Assembly: GCA_041936745.1 (NCBI GenBank)
Contig: JBHGWS010000017.1
Span: 1 to 9,104 of the forward strand
Direction of reading: 5' to 3'
From: Darwinibacter acetoxidans_A
GTDB taxonomy: Bacteria; Bacillota; Limnochordia; Darwinibacteriales; Darwinibacteriaceae
Length of the DNA stretch: 9,104 nt
The notes beneath the pieces are model-generated. The model saw only the letters and a list, made by a program, of their open reading frames with translations, was not told the origin of the DNA and did no database searches. The position numbers were made by a program, and so were the translations under genes. Numbering within the stretch: the first letter of the stretch is position 1; every line of letters begins with the position of its first letter. This document shows positions 5,836 through 9,104 of the stretch, piece after piece.

Positions 5836-7991
5836 TCCTCCAGGCCGATAATATCGGAGATTTCTTCAAAATCAAAGAGGCTGATTCCCTCAACAGAATC
5901 CCAGCCGATGGGCAGGGTGGGAAATGCCTTAATGGTATATTGAAAGGCAACTCTTTGTTCCACGTGCTCGTAAGCAAAACTGATCGTCCGGCAGTGCAGA
6001 TCTTTGCTGACGCTGAACTGGCCTGCTTTAAATCTTTTCCGCGCCGGTTCGTAGATACCTTCGTAACTGACCTGCCAAGTCTCTCCCACGGGCAGGCTTA
6101 ACTTAGTGTCAAGCCGCTCCCAACGACTGCGGTCAAAGCGGTAGCGGCCCGCCAATTGAATTTTAGTGTCCCCCGCCATGTATTCAATAATTGGCACAGC
6201 CCGCTCTATCTTAAAATCAGGCAGGTTGTGGCTGGTCGATAAATCCAGCGACCAGTTGGCATTGGGTCGCCAAGAAGTTCTAAAAAGCAGGGCACTGTAT
6301 TTCTCCGCTTTAAAATCATAGCTGCCCGAAAGGCTGGCCTGCCAGGTGTTTTTCCTGTAATTTGCCCGCAGGCTTAAATCCTGCAGGGGTTTTTGAAGAT
6401 CGAACCGGAAAGGGGAGCTGCCCCAAGCCACCCGCTGGCTGTAAGTTGAAGTTAACTGAAGATGATCTGTCAGCCTTTGCGTTGCTGCAACCCTGCCGTA
6501 AAGGGAACCATGCTTTTTTTGCTCAGCATACACTGCCCCGACCGCTTCCCCCTGATAGCTGAGACTTAAGCTGTCCCAAGGCCGCCAAGTTCGGCTGGGC
6601 AGATTGATTTGGCCCCGCAGGCGGCTGCCTGTGGTCCCCTGCGGGTTTTCCCGGTAGCGGCCTAACAAAAGTTTCGATTTTAAGCGAAGGTCTCCTAAAG
6701 CTAAATCACTGACCTCCCAGCCCAGTTCAGGCAGCCTTTGGATATGGCGCCAAGCTTGGCCCGCCGTTTTTAAAAGTTCCGGGTTGTACTTCTGCTCCAC
6801 GGCCAAGCTTAAGTTGTGCCTGCCCCGGCTGTAAGTGGTTTCGGCTAAATAGTCGACGAGGCGCAGATCCTCCCTGGCCTTTTTTTGTTCCGTCAGCTTA
6901 CCTACCAGATTTAACCGCCAGTTATCGCTTAAACGCTGTTCCCATTTACCCCCGTACTCAAAAAGCCTTTTAACCGCAGCACTTTCATCATCTTTATAAA
7001 CAAGCCAGGCCTCCGCAGCGAATTTCGGTTGGGAGAGCGCAAGCCTTGTCTCTGAATTGACTAGTTTTTTCTTAAGGGAATTCTCGTAAGCGCTGTCTGT
7101 TTTAAGCTGCCAGCTGTCTTTTTCCACTTCGTGATCCCAAGCGGCTTTCCAAAGCTCCAGTTGGGAAGAAGGTATGTGGTAAAGATACAAAGAACCTAAG
7201 CCCAAGGTGTTGAGGTCATAAAAATGCCTGGCCCCCACGCCTAAGCCCAATCTGGTAAAGATATCGAAGTACAAATGGCCGTAAGCCTTGGGGTTGGAAT
7301 AATAGTTAAAAGTATTTTTAAGATAATAGCCTTCTTCTTCGCCAAAGCCCACTACGGGCAGGGAAAAGCGGGTGTCCCGCTCCTGCGTATCCAAAGGTAT
7401 AACCAGGTAGGGCCAATAGAAAATGGGGATTTTACCTTCGTAATAGGTAACCCCCCTGATGATTGCTTTTTCATCGGGAATCACTTCTATTTCTTTCGTT
7501 GCCACATGATAGTGGCTAACCGGCAGATCGCAGGTGGTGAGGTGAGCGCCCCTGATGTAAAACTGTTCGGATTCCAGGGCGATTTCTTCGCCGGAAACAA
7601 AAACAGTCCCTGTCTTTTCCGAAAGGATCAGCTCCGCTTCCGCCCGATCAAAGGTCCCTTTACCTGAATTTAAATTGTAATATAAGGCATCGCCCGTCAT
7701 CTGCAGCTCGTCCTGGTCGAAAAGGACGGAACCCGTCACCTTTAGATCGCCGCTGTCCACATTCCAAACTAAGTAATCCCCGGCGATGTAAAGATCGTCG
7801 TAGGTAATCTCTATACCGCCTTCGCCCCGAAAGATATGCGTATCGAAGTTGTAGGTGCCCTTTTCACCCACAACAACATGCACGCGGGGATCTTTGGCCC
7901 AGGCAGCCCCCCCTAAAAGAGCTAAGAGGGCTAAAAGGGCTGCGGCCCGCTTAATTAAGTTTCGCCAGGTCCTCACTTTTATCCCCCACAT
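5832..7991 (-). CDS. lptD: LptD (OstA/Imp) outer-membrane LPS translocon
   Basis: This 719-residue LptD-like protein would insert LPS into the outer leaflet of the outer membrane. A signal peptide is visible: basic residues near 7-15, a Leu/Ala-rich core at 16-30, and likely cleavage after Ala-Trp-Ala at about 32. Residues 35-150 form an OstA jelly-roll domain of repeating beta strands. Then come LTTCDLP (151-157) and IFYWPYLVIP (190-199), the hallmark junction into the barrel (compare 'SCLPG' and 'PIFYSPYLQLP' in E. coli). Residues 210-690 are alternating beta-barrel strands rich in Tyr, Trp and Arg. The protein has exactly two cysteines, C154 and C667, at places corresponding to E. coli Cys173 and the Cys724/725 pair. 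An acidic tail follows the last strand (about 697-719). The ATG at 7991 overlaps the permease stop but has a weak ribosome site. GTG at 7976 (codon 6), preceded by GGGGGA five bases upstream, is a credible alternative that leaves the signal peptide intact. It lies between permease and LptC genes; in E. coli lptD is unlinked to them. Confidence 0.93.
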   Translation of the reverse strand: MWGIKVRTWRNLIKRAAALLALLALLGGAAWAKDPRVHVVVGEKGTYNFDTHIFRGEGGIEITYDDLYIAGDYLVWNVDSGDLKVTGSVLFDQDELQMTGDALYYNLNSGKGTFDRAEAELILSEKTGTVFVSGEEIALESEQFYIRGAHLTTCDLPVSHYHVATKEIEVIPDEKAIIRGVTYYEGKIPIFYWPYLVIPLDTQERDTRFSLPVVGFGEEEGYYLKNTFNYYSNPKAYGHLYFDIFTRLGLGVGARHFYDLNTLGLGSLYLYHIPSSQLELWKAAWDHEVEKDSWQLKTDSAYENSLKKKLVNSETRLALSQPKFAAEAWLVYKDDESAAVKRLFEYGGKWEQRLSDNWRLNLVGKLTEQKKAREDLRLVDYLAETTYSRGRHNLSLAVEQKYNPELLKTAGQAWRHIQRLPELGWEVSDLALGDLRLKSKLLLGRYRENPQGTTGSRLRGQINLPSRTWRPWDSLSLSYQGEAVGAVYAEQKKHGSLYGRVAATQRLTDHLQLTSTYSQRVAWGSSPFRFDLQKPLQDLSLRANYRKNTWQASLSGSYDFKAEKYSALLFRTSWRPNANWSLDLSTSHNLPDFKIERAVPIIEYMAGDTKIQLAGRYRFDRSRWERLDTKLSLPVGETWQVSYEGIYEPARKRFKAGQFSVSKDLHCRTISFAYEHVEQRVAFQYTIKAFPTLPIGWDSVEGISLFDFEEISDIIGLEE

Positions 7992-9067
7992 TATCTTAAT
8001 TTATCCGCCTTGAAAATAAGCCAGAAGCCGGCTGCGGCGAACAAAATGTTGCTCAGCCAAGCCGCTATAAACGGGTTTAAAATATCATTTAACCCCATGG
8101 AGCGGGACACGGCCACGGCAACGTAGTAAAAAAGCAGGATAATTAAGCTGACTATAATCCCGAACGAACGCCCGCCTTTTCCCCGCAGGGCCAAAGGCGC
8201 CCCAAAGAGGGTTAAGACCAAAGACGCCATGGGCAGGGCCAGCTTCAAATGATAGTCCACTACGAAGGAGCGGACTTTTAAGCCCCCTCTTTGAAACCTT
8301 TCGATGCGTTCACCCAACTCCTTGCGGTTCATCTCATCAACCCGGCGTTGGTTGCCTAAAAAGATTTCGCCCTCCTGCTCCGTAACTATTTCCATGCGCT
8401 CAAAGCGCGATTCAAACTGGACAAACCCATCGTCATCCAATTCCTGTACAATGCCGTCAAACAGGGCCCAAACGTTTTTTTGGAAGATGCCTTTTTTGGC
8501 ACTGATCAGGCGGGGAAATACGTGATCGCCCAGTTCGTAAACTAAAATCTTTTTCAATTCGTTGGTTTTTGTATTCACTTCACCGATATAAAAATAACGG
8601 TCATCGCCGCCGTGGAAAAAGACGTTTTCTTCCACGAGAGGGATGCCTTCGGAAAAAATAATCTGCCTCAGGATGTTTTCAAAGCGGTGGTTAGCCTGCG
8701 GCACAATTTCCTCCGAGGCCCAGTAAGTTGCAAGGCTAATCAGCAGGCCCAACACTACAAGAGGGAGAATCAAGCGGGGAAAAGAAATACCGCTGCCCCG
8801 CATAACGGTCATTTCGCTGTCCTCCACCAGACGGCTTATTGCCAAAAGAGTGGCAAAAAGGGTGGCAATGGGCAGCGTTAAAACGACTGTCCCGGGAATC
8901 CGGTAGACCAACATTTTAGACACCGTGAGGACAGCCACTTCATTCACAAAAATCAAATCCGTCAATTGAAATAAAAGCCCGCTTAATAAAACCACGGTGA
9001 AACCGAAGACACAGAACAAAAAGGGCCCCCGAAATTCCCGTACCAGGTATAGATCGAGAGTTTTCAT
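7991..9067 (-). CDS. lptF/lptG: LptF/LptG-family LPS export permease
   Basis: This 358-residue inner-membrane protein belongs to the YjgP/YjgQ (LptF/LptG) family. Those proteins extract lipopolysaccharide from the inner membrane and pass it to the periplasmic Lpt bridge, powered by LptB. Six hydrophobic segments are visible at about 15-36, 55-79, 98-118, 271-291, 301-321 and 333-353. Between the third and fourth lies a periplasmic domain of about 150 residues, which is the family layout. A cytoplasmic stretch near 80-94, with SRLVEDSEMTVMRGSGIS, matches the family's coupling region after TM2 (compare 'ELTVLKACGMS' in E. coli LptF). The length is normal. The ATG at 9067 has an AAGGAGGT site four bases upstream. 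The stop TAA shares one base with the lptD ATG, so the two genes are probably translationally coupled. I cannot tell LptF from LptG from sequence alone. Only one such gene is in the window, so the partner subunit is elsewhere or the protein is a homodimer. Confidence 0.93.
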   Translation of the reverse strand: MKTLDLYLVREFRGPFLFCVFGFTVVLLSGLLFQLTDLIFVNEVAVLTVSKMLVYRIPGTVVLTLPIATLFATLLAISRLVEDSEMTVMRGSGISFPRLILPLVVLGLLISLATYWASEEIVPQANHRFENILRQIIFSEGIPLVEENVFFHGGDDRYFYIGEVNTKTNELKKILVYELGDHVFPRLISAKKGIFQKNVWALFDGIVQELDDDGFVQFESRFERMEIVTEQEGEIFLGNQRRVDEMNRKELGERIERFQRGGLKVRSFVVDYHLKLALPMASLVLTLFGAPLALRGKGGRSFGIIVSLIILLFYYVAVAVSRSMGLNDILNPFIAAWLSNILFAAAGFWLIFKADKLR

Positions 9068-9071
9068 AAAT

Positions 9072-9079
9072 ACCTCCTT
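9072..9079 (-). promoter_or_regulatory. ribosome binding site of the LptF/G gene
   Basis: The minus strand reads AAGGAGGT, a near-perfect Shine-Dalgarno sequence, four bases before the ATG at 9067. It fixes the start of the permease gene and suggests strong initiation at the head of the lpt genes seen here. Confidence 0.85.
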
Positions 9080-9088
9080 GTACGGACT

Positions 9089-9104
9089 TAAAACGCCAGC
9101 GCGA
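9089..9104 (-). other. possible 3' end of an upstream gene (stop at 9088-9090)
   Basis: On the minus strand the right edge reads, in one frame, Ala-Leu-Ala-Phe and then a TAA stop at 9090-9088, about 20 bases before the lptF/G start. A gene upstream of lptF/G could therefore end here. Only four codons are visible, so neither its identity nor its reality can be established. The other two frames stay open to the window edge, so this is one reading among several. Confidence 0.2.

Noticed and set aside
5699..5977. Minus-strand frame of 92 codons across the lptD/lptC junction
   Set aside because: It overlaps two well-supported genes in another frame and has no ribosome site or domain of its own.
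1..9104. CRISPR arrays, tRNA or rRNA genes, insertion sequences, attachment sites
   Set aside because: No spaced repeats, cloverleaf, transposase or terminal inverted repeats were seen; the window is nearly all coding on one strand.

Overview
All genes read leftward on the minus strand. In transcription order (high to low coordinate) they are: an LptF/LptG-family permease, LptD, an LptC-like protein, an LptA-like protein, a large four-helix membrane protein, an ABC ATPase, FabZ, and an LpxB-like protein cut by the left edge. This is an outer-membrane/lipopolysaccharide gene cluster, so the host has two membranes. A GlnQ-type ATPase, strong GGAGG-type ribosome sites, frequent GTG starts and moderate base composition would fit a diderm Firmicute or related lineage. 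That placement is inference; no marker gene in the window proves it.

Right part (about 4626-9067): four tightly packed genes, lptF/G-lptD-lptC-lptA, with overlaps or gaps of at most one base. They encode an inner-membrane permease, an outer-membrane barrel translocon, a membrane-anchored periplasmic protein and a soluble periplasmic bridge protein. No LptB ATPase and no second LptF/G permease is visible.

Middle part (1693-4599): after an 83-base gap holding a good extended -10 promoter come a 702-residue membrane protein and a polar-amino-acid-type ABC ATPase. The membrane protein has one N-terminal helix, about 525 extracytoplasmic residues, three C-terminal helices, and a tail matching the EAA coupling motif of ABC permeases. 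The layout resembles FtsX/LolE/MacB proteins, while the partner ATPase resembles GlnQ. There is no substrate-binding protein gene. This pair is the best candidate here for an undescribed system, possibly an envelope lipid or mechanotransmission machine.

Left part (1-1653): an inter-gene hairpin, a canonical fabZ, and an LpxB-like glycosyltransferase. The LpxB-like protein keeps the C-terminal nucleotide-sugar side but has lost the usual N-terminal catalytic motifs.

I saw no tRNA, rRNA, CRISPR array, insertion sequence or clear intrinsic terminator.
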